A stretch of DNA of 64,000 bases from Flavobacterium johnsoniae. Lineage in GTDB: Bacteria; Bacteroidota; Bacteroidia; Flavobacteriales; Flavobacteriaceae. The DNA lies in the NCBI RefSeq assembly GCF_001879205.1, contig NZ_MLFK01000010.1:248001-312000 (forward strand), in the 5' to 3' direction. Positions within the stretch are counted from its first letter, which is position 1, and each line of letters opens with the position of its first letter. Positions 35,282 to 44,247 of this stretch are shown here, in pieces. Made by a program: the position numbers and the translations under genes. The notes under the pieces are model-generated. The model saw only the letters and a list, made by a program, of their open reading frames with translations, was not told the DNA's origin and did not search any database.

Positions 35282-35659
35282 TTAATTTGGAAGATTAATA
35301 TTTCCTTCCACCCAATTTAATGCTTTGTTAAAAGCTTCCTTTTTAAATCCGTGGAACTCACCGGGAACCACATAACTGAAACCGTTTGTAAAAGAAATAA
35401 TGTCTTCAGAATCTGTTACAATTGCAGCTCTGTTCCATTTTCCTAAATGTTTTAAACCTAAAAGTGCATCCTGAAGCCAGGCGCCGGCAGTAAAGTTTTT
35501 AATATCTGTATCCAGAACAAGTAAAAAATTGATTTCATTGGTTTGTTTTACCAAATGTTCGACTGCAGGAACTACTGCGGTTAAGAAATCCTCTTTTGTT
35601 ACTTCTGCCAATGCTCTAAATGCAACTATATTATCGGTAGTGTCAATTTGATGTATCAT
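35282..35659 (-). CDS. SpoIIAA-like STAS/SEC14 domain protein
   Basis: 125 residues, single domain: IVAFRALAEVTKEDFLTAVV, NFLLVLDTDIKNFTAGAWLQ, RAAIVTDSEDIISFTNGF, and the terminal GEFHGFKKEAFNKALNWV. These belong to the DUF3478/STAS-SEC14 group of small cytosolic proteins with unknown, possibly lipid- or stress-related function. It is isolated, with a terminator upstream on the opposite strand. Confidence 0.8.
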   Translation of the reverse strand: MIHQIDTTDNIVAFRALAEVTKEDFLTAVVPAVEHLVKQTNEINFLLVLDTDIKNFTAGAWLQDALLGLKHLGKWNRAAIVTDSEDIISFTNGFSYVVPGEFHGFKKEAFNKALNWVEGNINLPN

Positions 35660-35811
35660 GATTTTTTATACTTTTTGAGTTATTAATTGTGTTTGTAAAT
35701 CAATTTTATTTTTAGAAACTAGTGCTTCCAAAATATCCAAAATTCAACTCAAATATACTGATTACATGACAGTTAAATATTATATTTTTTCATTTGTTTA
35801 TTATAGTTTTT

Positions 35812-35955
35812 TAAGGTACTGAGGCACTAAGACGCGAAGGGACAAAGGTTTTTTCTTCGTCTCTAAGATTATGCTGGTGGTTATTTATATTCTTAACTCA
35901 ATTAGATTTCAACGCATCTTTAAAAACCTTAGCACCTGAATCTTAGCACCTTAAA
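35812..35955. repeat. Partial inverted repeat with CACTAAG/CTTAG elements
   Basis: In the 35660-36024 gap, AAGGTACTGAGGCACTAAG (from ~35813) is roughly complementary to the CTTAGCACCTGAATCTTAGC segment near 35929-35948. The unit occurs in many flavobacterial intergenic regions. The rest of this 365-base gap is AT-rich and shows no gene. Confidence 0.45.
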
Positions 35956-36024
35956 AAGAAAAAACCTGCTTCTTCCGAATACAGGCTTTTTACAAAAAAA
36001 TAAAAAATAAACTAACACAAAATC

Positions 36025-37794
36025 TTAATTATATCCCTGGTTCTGTTGAATGACTTTTTGGTCAATAACGGTTTGAGGAATTGGAAATGTTCTTCTAAAT
36101 GGCTGCGTAGCAGGTTTTGCTGTTCCAGGCAAGTCAAATTTCCCAAAACGAATACTTTGAGGTCTTCTTTGTAATTCCCAGTACAATTCGAAGCCTAATT
36201 CTTTATATAATTGTGCTGCATCTAAAGAAGTAAGTGCTTTTCCAGGAGCGTTTCCAAATAAAGATTCTCTTTTTCTGCTTGTACGCAGTTTGTTTAAATC
36301 ATCCATTGCAAGGCCTACGCTTCCTTTTCTGAAATATGCCTCGGCTCTCATAGCGTAAATTCCTCCTAAACGGAATAACGGAATATCAACATTACTGTTA
36401 CCATTTCCTCCCTCCGGATCAAACTCATATTTAAATACACGAGCTCCCTGATTAATTTCATTTTGAGCAAAAACAGATTTAGAAGGGTCTGCAAATGTCA
36501 ATGATGGTGTAAAATTCATTCTTGTAGTGGTACTTTTTTCCATAAATAATGGAGAAACTTTAATACGGCCGCCTACCATTTCAAGTGATCCTGAAGGCAG
36601 TAATATTGGTCCATACTGAAGCCCGGCCTGAATTCCTCTGTTAAAATGGAACCAGGGCAAACTCGGGCTGCTTTTAGGAACGATGTCTGTTGCAGGAACA
36701 CTTACATCTGTACCATCGTTCATAAACCATGTACCATCGGCATATTGATAATGCTGTTCGAATCTTGGATCATCATGATTACCATCCCAGGTTGCATAGA
36801 ATTCAGGAGTTGTACATGCTGCGTTTGTTCCTCTGTTTGCGGCAGATGTTCTTTGATTACGCTCCATACACACATAAGCAAAACTGTTAGAACCATTACG
36901 GATGTAATCTATTTTTTGAGAAATCGCAAAAATAAGTTCTTTACCGTTGTTGTTATCTCTTGCAAAGTTTTTGAAAAAGTCACTTTCTAAACTAAATTTT
37001 CCTGACTCGATGAGTAAAGAAGTGTAATAAATAACACGGTCCATATCTGTTCCGCCGCCAGTTATAGCAGGTTCATTAAAATTGAAATTTGATGAGGCAT
37101 TATAACGATCTTTAAAAACCGCACGATTCAAATACATATTAGCTAAAAAAGCATAAGCCGCCTGTTTGGTAAATCTTCCGTGGTACGTTCTCTGTGTTCC
37201 AATATCAGCCAAATCAGGAATTAAAGCTTCAACATCTTTAATTAACTGGTCAATTTGAGTATCTGCTTTTAAAATCTGCAAAGGCGCATTCACATTCAAT
37301 GGATCTCTATAAGGTGCTTGTCCAAATAAATCCAATGTCGTATAAGTGTAATACGCTAAAAGAGCTTTTGATTCTGCTAAAAATAATGTCTTTTCCGGAA
37401 AAGTATTTTCCTGAGCTGATTTAACGGCGGTCAAAGAACGTGTGATTCCGTTATTCAATAAATCCCAGTTCGAAACTATAATAGCATTAGTTGAACTCCA
37501 TGTAAATTCATGCATATCTCTCCATTTTCCGCCATCTCCCCAGTCGCTTCCGCGAGTTGGTAAAATAGCTTCGTCTGTAGTATATTCCTGCATGGCAAAA
37601 ACGGCTCCGTGATCTGTAAAAGTTCCGTCTCCAAGTCTGTCATAAGCTGCGGCAAGTGAACCGGCAGGATCTGAAACAGCACTTGATGGTTGTTCATCTA
37701 AAAGAACTTCATCTAAATCAGTACAGCTGTTTAAGAGAAAAATAAAAGAGAATAGTGCTAAAATTTTTATGCTGAAAAATGTCTTTGTCTTCAT
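36025..37794 (-). CDS. SusD/RagB-like outer-membrane lipoprotein
   Basis: 589 residues. A lipoprotein signal ends FLLNSC (Cys24) followed by TDLDEVLLDEQ. SusD features are: AESKALLAYYTYTTLDLFGQ, the AAYAFLANMYLNRAVF TPR helix, RLGGIYAMRAEAYFRKGSVG, the ELGFELYWELQRRPQSIRFG block, and a final IPQTVIDQKV. It is a large member of the family. It binds substrate with the SusC protein encoded just upstream on the minus strand (3-base gap). The substrate is uncertain; see the PI-PLC gene. Confidence 0.93.
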   Translation of the reverse strand: MKTKTFFSIKILALFSFIFLLNSCTDLDEVLLDEQPSSAVSDPAGSLAAAYDRLGDGTFTDHGAVFAMQEYTTDEAILPTRGSDWGDGGKWRDMHEFTWSSTNAIIVSNWDLLNNGITRSLTAVKSAQENTFPEKTLFLAESKALLAYYTYTTLDLFGQAPYRDPLNVNAPLQILKADTQIDQLIKDVEALIPDLADIGTQRTYHGRFTKQAAYAFLANMYLNRAVFKDRYNASSNFNFNEPAITGGGTDMDRVIYYTSLLIESGKFSLESDFFKNFARDNNNGKELIFAISQKIDYIRNGSNSFAYVCMERNQRTSAANRGTNAACTTPEFYATWDGNHDDPRFEQHYQYADGTWFMNDGTDVSVPATDIVPKSSPSLPWFHFNRGIQAGLQYGPILLPSGSLEMVGGRIKVSPLFMEKSTTTRMNFTPSLTFADPSKSVFAQNEINQGARVFKYEFDPEGGNGNSNVDIPLFRLGGIYAMRAEAYFRKGSVGLAMDDLNKLRTSRKRESLFGNAPGKALTSLDAAQLYKELGFELYWELQRRPQSIRFGKFDLPGTAKPATQPFRRTFPIPQTVIDQKVIQQNQGYN

Positions 37795-37797
37795 GAT

Positions 37798-40700
37798 TTA
37801 TAATTTTAAAGTTGCTCCGAAACTGAACGTTCTCGAAGTTGGATAAGCAGCGTAATCAATACCAATAGACTGGTTTCCTCCGTTTGGTTTCGGGCTGTTA
37901 ATTAATGGGTCAAATCCTGAGTAATTTGTTATTGTAATCAGGTTATTTCCTGTTAGATAAAGTGTTAGTCCGTTTAACCAGTTCACTCCTTTTAAGTCGA
38001 AATTATAACCAATACGAGCTGTATTTAATCGGATAAAATCAGATTTTTCTAAGAAAAGAGTCGACAAAATTGGCGAGTTTGTTGGGTTTGCTCCAGACTC
38101 ATAGTAATTTGTCGCAACGTTTCTGTCAGAAGCCAGGTTGTTGATATTTAAGGCATTTAACCCTGTATTATTCAGCAGATAACCTCCTGTCTGTCCAATG
38201 ATTGAGAATGAAAACGTAAAGTTTTTATATCTCATGTCACTATTAATTCCGTAATAAAAAGTTGGTAAAGCTCCTTCAATGATAACTCTGTCGCTGTTAT
38301 CAATTTTACCGTCACCATTTTGATCTTTAAAGATGTTTCCTCCTTTTTCATCAAAACCAATATGCTGTAATAAATAGAATGAACCTGCTGCATAACCGCT
38401 TTTGTAAATATTAGCATTTACACCAGATTGTCCAGGACCTGAAATAGTTCCCGTTAAAATTTCTGAAATTGGTAAGTCTTTAATTTTATTGTTTAATGTT
38501 GCTCCGTTTACATCAACATTCCAGCTGAAATCCTTAGTGTCAACTAATTTTGAACCTAACATAAATTCAAAACCTTTGTTTACGATTTTACCTTGATTAC
38601 TAAGGTTCATCCAAACCGTTGGTGTTGGGCTTAATAGCGGCGAAGTAACATTTAAGATTGCATCTGTAGTGGTTTTATTGAAATAATCAAGTGTTCCGTA
38701 CAATTTATCTTTCCATAAACTAAAATCTAAACCTACATTGTATTGTGTTACAACTTCCCATTTTAATTCCGGATTTGGTGTTCTAACTACAGAAACCCCA
38801 TTTACCAGATTTAAATCATCGTATAAATAATACCCGTCAGCACCAGATAGAGAATAACTTGCTTTTGTAATTTTATTTTCAACTTCCTGATTTCCTGTTT
38901 GTCCCCAGCTCGCTCTTAACTTTAAGTTATCTAAAGCTGTAACATTTTCTAAGAAACTTTCTTTAGAAATATTCCATCCTAAAGCAAATGAAGGAAAGTA
39001 ACCGTATTTGTTATTATCACCAAAACGAGTCGAACCATCAGCTCTCATCGAAGCCGTTAAAAGGTATTTATCGTTTAAAGTATAATTCAATCTTCCAAAG
39101 TAAGACTGTAATTCGTTTTCCTGCGCATAACCGGAAAGTACAGGCAGTATTCCTTTAAATCCAGGATTGATTTCCGGTTTAATACCAACACCTTTTTCAG
39201 TAATTCCTTCAATACTAAAACTTGTTCCAGATCTTTCGAATTTTTGATAAGAGAAACCACCTAAAGCTTCAATTTTATGTTTGCCAAATGAAGTATTGTA
39301 AGTTAAATAATGCTCGATTAAGGAGTTTTTTGAGTCCAAATTATTTTGAACATACTTTCCTATTTTACTTATATCTGTAATGTTTGGATAAATAGTCGTA
39401 TTTCTTTCAGATGTTGAACGATCTATACCAATGTTTAGTTTATATTCTAATCCGTTTACAATTCTAAAAGAAGTTTCAAGATTTCCTAAAACTCTCAATG
39501 TATTGGTTTGATCCTCATAAATACTCAATAAATAAGCAGGATTGTAATGCGCATTCATATTAAAGTTGGTGTAGTTTCCGTTTGCATCAAAAACTGACCT
39601 TGTTGGATTAGCCATTAAAGTATGTATAACCAATTGCCCGTTAGAACCTCCATCATCACTTGTAGGAACACCATCATCTGTAGTCTGGCTAGCCGTAAGA
39701 TTCACTTTTAGTTTTAAACGTTTGTTGTCTAAAAATGATTCTGCCGCATTAATTCTACCAGAAAGACGTTTAAAATTACTATTACGGATAATCCCTTCCT
39801 GATCCATTTTTGCAATAGATGCATAATAATTTCCTGATTCTGTTTGTTTTGCAAAAGACAAAGCATTATTTGTCGTAATTGCAGATCTAAAAATCACATC
39901 CTGCCAGTCTGTGTTTCCGCCATGGTCAAATGATTTATCTTTTATCGCATTTCTATACTGACTTGCATTTAAAACGTCTAATTTATGAGCCACAGTCGAA
40001 ACTCCCATATAGGAGTCAAACGTTAATGTTCCTTCGCCTTTAGAACCTTTTTTAGTTGTAACCATCACCACTCCGTTAGACCCTCTTGCTCCGTAAATAG
40101 CCGCTGCAGAAGCATCTTTTAAAACTGTAATCGATTCGATATCACTCGTATTCAAAAAGTTTAATGGATTTTTTGCTGTTGAAGATCCAAAACCCACGTT
40201 AGTTCCTGCCGGGCTGATATCATCATTTGCCAATGGCATACCATCAACAACAAATAAAGGTGTACTTCCGCTTCTGATAGATCCAACTCCACGAATGGTA
40301 ACATTTACGCCGGCTCCTGGTTCACCGCTTGTACTAACAACACGAACACCTGCTACTTTTCCCTGCATTAAATTGTCTACAGATACGTTTACACCTTGTC
40401 TAAAACTAGCGGCTTCTAATTGTGTCACAGCTCCGGTAACATCTTTCTTAGCTTGTTTTCCGTAACCCACGACCAAAACTTCGTTTAATTCAGCAGTACT
40501 TGGCTCTAACTGAATAGTCATGAAACCTGTTTGTGCTGCAACCGTTTTTGTTTTATAACCTACATACGAAACTTCGATTGTTTTGCCTTCTCCAACAGAA
40601 AGTTCAAAAACTCCGTCAAAATCCGTAACTGTTGAGTTCGATGTACTGGTTTCAATTACTGTTGCACCCGGAATGGGCACTTTGTTTTCGTCAACAATTT

Positions 40701-41088
40701 TTCCTTTTACTCTAATTTTGTCCGCTGCTTTTACATGAACAGCTTTTGATACAGCTGCTTTCTGAATTAAAACCAATTTGCCGTTAATGTTATAATTAAA
40801 ATTGGCTTTTTTAGAAAGATCACTTAAAATGGAAGCAACAGATTCTCCCGTAAAATTTACTGTATAGGTTGTATTATCAGCAATTACAGCTTGTCCGTAG
40901 CTGAATTTATAATCTGTCTGCTGACTTAATTTTGAAAAAATAGAAACAAGTGTAGCTTTTTCTATTTTATTTTCTACTTTTGATTTTTTTAATGAAGCAG
41001 TTTTACTAAAACCACTCTCAATGGTTAGTAACGATAGTACTAAAAAGATAAAACTCTTTAGATTTAAATAAGAAGGTTTAAAATACAT
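37798..41088 (-). CDS. STN-containing SusC-like TonB-dependent transporter
   Basis: 1096 residues. A signal peptide is followed by an STN (secretin/TonB short N-terminal) domain, about residues 40-115 (ATLVSIFSKLSQQTDYKFSY), then a carboxypeptidase-regulatory-like domain (KIVDENKVPIPGATVIETST), the plug (VTIRGVGSIRSG, PLFVVDGMP, VLKDASAAAIYGARGSNGVV) and the barrel ending SRTFSFGATLKL. The STN domain transmits ligand occupancy to a FecR anti-sigma factor; the FecR and sigma genes lie directly upstream, so the transporter is also the sensor of its own induction. It couples with the SusD encoded 3 bases downstream. Confidence 0.95.
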   Translation of the reverse strand: MYFKPSYLNLKSFIFLVLSLLTIESGFSKTASLKKSKVENKIEKATLVSIFSKLSQQTDYKFSYGQAVIADNTTYTVNFTGESVASILSDLSKKANFNYNINGKLVLIQKAAVSKAVHVKAADKIRVKGKIVDENKVPIPGATVIETSTSNSTVTDFDGVFELSVGEGKTIEVSYVGYKTKTVAAQTGFMTIQLEPSTAELNEVLVVGYGKQAKKDVTGAVTQLEAASFRQGVNVSVDNLMQGKVAGVRVVSTSGEPGAGVNVTIRGVGSIRSGSTPLFVVDGMPLANDDISPAGTNVGFGSSTAKNPLNFLNTSDIESITVLKDASAAAIYGARGSNGVVMVTTKKGSKGEGTLTFDSYMGVSTVAHKLDVLNASQYRNAIKDKSFDHGGNTDWQDVIFRSAITTNNALSFAKQTESGNYYASIAKMDQEGIIRNSNFKRLSGRINAAESFLDNKRLKLKVNLTASQTTDDGVPTSDDGGSNGQLVIHTLMANPTRSVFDANGNYTNFNMNAHYNPAYLLSIYEDQTNTLRVLGNLETSFRIVNGLEYKLNIGIDRSTSERNTTIYPNITDISKIGKYVQNNLDSKNSLIEHYLTYNTSFGKHKIEALGGFSYQKFERSGTSFSIEGITEKGVGIKPEINPGFKGILPVLSGYAQENELQSYFGRLNYTLNDKYLLTASMRADGSTRFGDNNKYGYFPSFALGWNISKESFLENVTALDNLKLRASWGQTGNQEVENKITKASYSLSGADGYYLYDDLNLVNGVSVVRTPNPELKWEVVTQYNVGLDFSLWKDKLYGTLDYFNKTTTDAILNVTSPLLSPTPTVWMNLSNQGKIVNKGFEFMLGSKLVDTKDFSWNVDVNGATLNNKIKDLPISEILTGTISGPGQSGVNANIYKSGYAAGSFYLLQHIGFDEKGGNIFKDQNGDGKIDNSDRVIIEGALPTFYYGINSDMRYKNFTFSFSIIGQTGGYLLNNTGLNALNINNLASDRNVATNYYESGANPTNSPILSTLFLEKSDFIRLNTARIGYNFDLKGVNWLNGLTLYLTGNNLITITNYSGFDPLINSPKPNGGNQSIGIDYAAYPTSRTFSFGATLKL

Positions 41089-41161
41089 GATTTAAGTTAT
41101 TGGTTTTTTACGATACTTAATTATTAATCGCAGTTGTTCTCAGCAGCTGCTTTTTTTGTTT

Positions 41162-42085
41162 TTAATCCACTTTTACTATTTCGCCATAAACTTTAAATTT
41201 TAGGTTTGTGATATAATTTATTTGTTCTAAAACATTCTCTAATGCTGCGTCTTTCTTAATGAACACCGTTAAGGGAGTTGCTAATACCTGTTCATTATTA
41301 TACTGAAATGAAACTCCGTATTTATATTGTAAAATGGTGATAACCTGTTTAAGTGTAGTTTGATTAAGCGTTAAATCTGTCGAATACCAATTGACCAGAA
41401 ATGATTTATCAGCCAGCAGTTTTGTTAGTTTTTGTGATTCAAAAAGCGCTTCTTCATTTGGAACTAAATCTACGCTCTGCCCTTTTGAAGTCACATTTAC
41501 TTTTCCGGTAACCACGATTACCTCACATTTTGATTTTGACATCTGAATGTGGAATGAAGTTCCCACAACTCTCGTTTTTACTTCACCCGAAGTAATAATA
41601 AACGGATGTTTCTTGTCTTTGGCTATTTCAAAAAAAGCATTTCCTTTTAATAAAGAAACCTTTCTTTCGCTGCCATTAAATTTTTCAGGATACTGAAATG
41701 ATGAGTTTGCTGCCAGATAAATTTTCGAGCCGTCACTTAACTTGATAGATTTGGGGATCGATGACGTTTTAAATGATAATTGCTTTTCTGCGGCAATACC
41801 AGGTTTAAAGAAAAAACCTAAACCAGCAAGAAAAAGAATACTGGCAGCGGCCATGTATTTTAAATACGGATTAAACCTCTTCTTCTTTACAATTCGAAGC
41901 TGTATTCCGTTGTATATATTTTTAGAAACTTCGTCTGAATTTCCCATCGAAACCTCATCCCATTCTGCATTTTGGTATTCGCTTAAAGCGAAATTCCCCA
42001 GCAGATTTTCTTCTGCTTCTGAAGTTTTATTTCTTGAACTTTTATCGATAAGATATTCTAAACTGTGTTTGATTCTTTTTACCAT
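41162..42085 (-). CDS. FecR-family anti-sigma factor
   Basis: 307 residues. Cytosolic N-terminus (~75 residues), one membrane helix (YLKYMAAASILFLAGLGFFF), then the periplasmic FecR domain (SIPKSIKLSDGSKIYLAANS, VVGTSFHIQM, VVTGKVNVTSKGQSVDLVPN) and a C-terminal DUF4974-like region (LTLNQTTLKQVITILQYKYG, LEQINYITNLKFKV). It receives the signal from the STN-SusC transporter and releases the sigma factor encoded upstream. Order and strand fit the standard sigma-FecR-SusC-SusD arrangement. Confidence 0.94.
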   Translation of the reverse strand: MVKRIKHSLEYLIDKSSRNKTSEAEENLLGNFALSEYQNAEWDEVSMGNSDEVSKNIYNGIQLRIVKKKRFNPYLKYMAAASILFLAGLGFFFKPGIAAEKQLSFKTSSIPKSIKLSDGSKIYLAANSSFQYPEKFNGSERKVSLLKGNAFFEIAKDKKHPFIITSGEVKTRVVGTSFHIQMSKSKCEVIVVTGKVNVTSKGQSVDLVPNEEALFESQKLTKLLADKSFLVNWYSTDLTLNQTTLKQVITILQYKYGVSFQYNNEQVLATPLTVFIKKDAALENVLEQINYITNLKFKVYGEIVKVD

Positions 42086-42168
42086 AATACTTATTGTTAC
42101 CTATAAGTACTGGAATCTTAAAATCGTACTATCCGCAAATATTATGAAAACATCAACAGAAAGTTATC

Positions 42169-42711
42169 TTAAAAATTTTGCTTAAAAAAGATAATTGGAG
42201 CCAGCCAGGCCAGATCTTTCAAGCCTTCGCGCAGTTGTTTTAATGCTGATGAAATTTGGTTTTTCACCGTTTGTTTTGAAATTCCGAGTTCCTCAGCAAT
42301 CTGGTCAATTGACATATCCTGAAATTTGTACATCAATAAAACCTCTTTTCTTTTTTCCGGAAGTTTATCTAATAAAGAATAAAGCAAATCCATCAATTCA
42401 GAATCAATCGACGAAAAATTGTCGATAATGTAATCTTCAAATTTGTCTTCCATAATCGTCTTATCAAAACGATTATTCTGGTAGTGTTTAAAAATCTGGT
42501 TTTTTACTGCCCTGAATAAATAAGGCTCGATTGCATGAATGTTCAAATCATCTTTTCGTTCCCATAAATCAATAAAAACATCCTGAACAATGTTCTGCGC
42601 CAAGTCTTTATCCTGAGTCATTGTATACGAAAAAGCATTGAGCTTTTTCCAGTAGTCAGTATACGTTTTTTCAAAAATTTCAGGATTCTTCATTGGTAAT
42701 TTTGGTAACAT
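42169..42711 (-). CDS. ECF RNA polymerase sigma factor
   Basis: 180 residues; ATG 42693 six codons later is an equally possible start. Region 2 is YWKKLNAFSYTMTQDKDLAQ and NIVQDVFIDLWERKDDL; region 4 is LDKLPEKRKEVLLMYKFQDM and SIDQIAEELGISKQTVKNQI. No extra domain. It is expected to direct RNA polymerase to the susCD promoters once FecR is released. It is the first gene of a minus-strand operon whose upstream gap (249 bases) separates it from the divergent PI-PLC-like gene. Confidence 0.94.
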   Translation of the reverse strand: MLPKLPMKNPEIFEKTYTDYWKKLNAFSYTMTQDKDLAQNIVQDVFIDLWERKDDLNIHAIEPYLFRAVKNQIFKHYQNNRFDKTIMEDKFEDYIIDNFSSIDSELMDLLYSLLDKLPEKRKEVLLMYKFQDMSIDQIAEELGISKQTVKNQISSALKQLREGLKDLAWLAPIIFFKQNF

Positions 42712-42960
42712 TAAGTGATGTAAAATAAGGAAATGTTATACCAATACTTTTTGCCTGAAAGTTATCTTTAAATTAAATTTGAAATACTTTTGTTTTATTA
42801 ATACTACTATTTTCCGGCAGAAATGACAGTTGGTTTGCGATTTCTTTTCGTTTAGCTAACACAAAAACCAGATACCAGTTCTACTTTAGTATTCTCTAAA
42901 ATACTGCATTCTCTCTTGCCGCGTCCCCACACTTTTTAATTCTAATTTCATCTAAAAATC

Positions 42961-44022
42961 ATGAAACAAATTTTGTTTGCATTGCTTTTTGCCGGGACTG
43001 TTCAATTGAGTCAAGCGCAAAATGACAACCTAAAAATCAACCAGATACAAGTTATAGGTTCGCACAATAGTTACCGACATAATATCGAACCTGATTTGTA
43101 CAATTTCATTCAGGCAAAAGACACTTCTCGCTCCTTAAAAGGTTTACAATACACACACATCAGCATTACAGAGCAGTTAAATAAAGGTTTGCGCCAGTTG
43201 GAAATTGATATTTTTGCCGATGCCAAAGGCGGAAAATATGCACATCCAAAAGGATTGGATATTGTAAAACCTCAAGAAGCTTACGATCCGGACGGATTAA
43301 TGAAAAAACCAGGCTTTAAGGTTTTTCATATGCCGGATATTGATTTTAAAACTTCCTGCTATACTTTTGAAATCTGCCTTCAGGAATTAAAAAAATGGTC
43401 AGATGCAAATCCGGATCACGTTCCGGTTTTTATTACTTTGGAACCAAAAGACGGCGATGCGAATTTCTTCGGAACAAAACCGGAAGATTTTACTGCCGAA
43501 GTTTTTGATGAAGTCGATAAAGTAATCCGCAAAGAATTAGGAAAAGACAAACTCATTACGCCTGATATGGTGCGCGGAAAATACAAAACACTCGAAGAAG
43601 CGGTTTTGAACAACAACTGGCCAACGCTTAAAAAAGCAAAAGGGAAATTCCTGTTTATTCTGGATAATAATGGAGCCAAAAGAGATTTGTATGCCTTAAA
43701 TCATCCGTCGCTAAAAGGACGCGCGATTTTCATTAACGCCGAACCCGGAAATCCGGAAGCTGCAACTATTTTCAGAAACAATCCTGAAGATAAGACAATT
43801 GCCGATTTGGTTAAAAAAGGCTACATCATAAGAACCAGAGCCGATGCCGATACAAAAGAAGCGAGAGCAAACGATTACACGCATTTTAATGCCGCCAAAA
43901 CATCAGGCGCACAAATCATCACAACCGATTATTATCTGCCGAGTACGTTCTTTAATTCATCTTATCAAATTAAATACGATGATGGGACTTTTGTGAGGGT
44001 TGATCCGGTTAATGGTAATTAG
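42961..44022 (+). CDS. Secreted PI-PLC-like phosphodiesterase (calcium-dependent type)
   Basis: 353 residues with a signal peptide (ending QLSQAQ). The phosphodiesterase barrel signature appears early, QIQVIGSHNSYRHNIEPDLY (the HN pair of the active site), with GLRQLEIDIFADAKGGKYAH, FITLEPKDG and the late IIRTRADADTKEARANDYT segment. It resembles the Ca2+-dependent phosphatidylinositol-specific phospholipase C1-like family that Bacteroidota secrete; the reaction would release inositol phosphate from lipid or glycero-phosphodiesters. It diverges from the sigma-FecR-susCD operon and is convergent with a metallophosphoesterase, so the three may form one phospholipid- or phosphate-scavenging locus. 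Confidence 0.85.
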   Translation: MKQILFALLFAGTVQLSQAQNDNLKINQIQVIGSHNSYRHNIEPDLYNFIQAKDTSRSLKGLQYTHISITEQLNKGLRQLEIDIFADAKGGKYAHPKGLDIVKPQEAYDPDGLMKKPGFKVFHMPDIDFKTSCYTFEICLQELKKWSDANPDHVPVFITLEPKDGDANFFGTKPEDFTAEVFDEVDKVIRKELGKDKLITPDMVRGKYKTLEEAVLNNNWPTLKKAKGKFLFILDNNGAKRDLYALNHPSLKGRAIFINAEPGNPEAATIFRNNPEDKTIADLVKKGYIIRTRADADTKEARANDYTHFNAAKTSGAQIITTDYYLPSTFFNSSYQIKYDDGTFVRVDPVNGN

Positions 44023-44060
44023 GCTTTAGTTTTCAGTCGCAGTCACAGTTTTCAGTTTTT

Positions 44061-44247
44061 TAACCGCAAAGAGCACTAAGATTTACGCAAAGTTCGCAAA
44101 GCTATAATTGATAAAGCTTTGCGGATTTTGTTGCTTAAATTTGCTCACAAAGACGCAGAGTCGCAAAGATTATAAAAACTTTGCGACTCTGCGTCTTTGC
44201 GAGATTAAAAGGAAACTTTGCGTAACTCTTAGCGTTCTTTGCGGTTA
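44061..44247. repeat. Nested palindromic element with CTTTGCG units
   Basis: Outer arms 44061-44094 and 44214-44247 match over 34 bases with three mismatches. Inside, 44148-44168 and 44179-44199 form a perfect 21-bp inverted repeat (CAAAGACGCAGAGTCGCAAAG). A third hairpin, GCAAAGC to GCTTTGC, lies in the left half. The right outer arm overlaps the last codons of the metallophosphoesterase gene, whose C-terminus NRKER is encoded by it. Repeats of this kind are frequent between flavobacterial genes. Confidence 0.8.

Noticed and set aside
41130..41157. Hairpin GCAGTTG/CAGCTGC followed by TTTTTTT between SusC and FecR genes
   Set aside because: As a terminator it would face the plus strand, where no gene reads into it; the stem is short with a G-T pair.
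44023..44228. Possible CRISPR-like repeat between PI-PLC and phosphoesterase genes
   Set aside because: The CTTTGCG units are parts of nested inverted repeats, not direct repeats with spacers.
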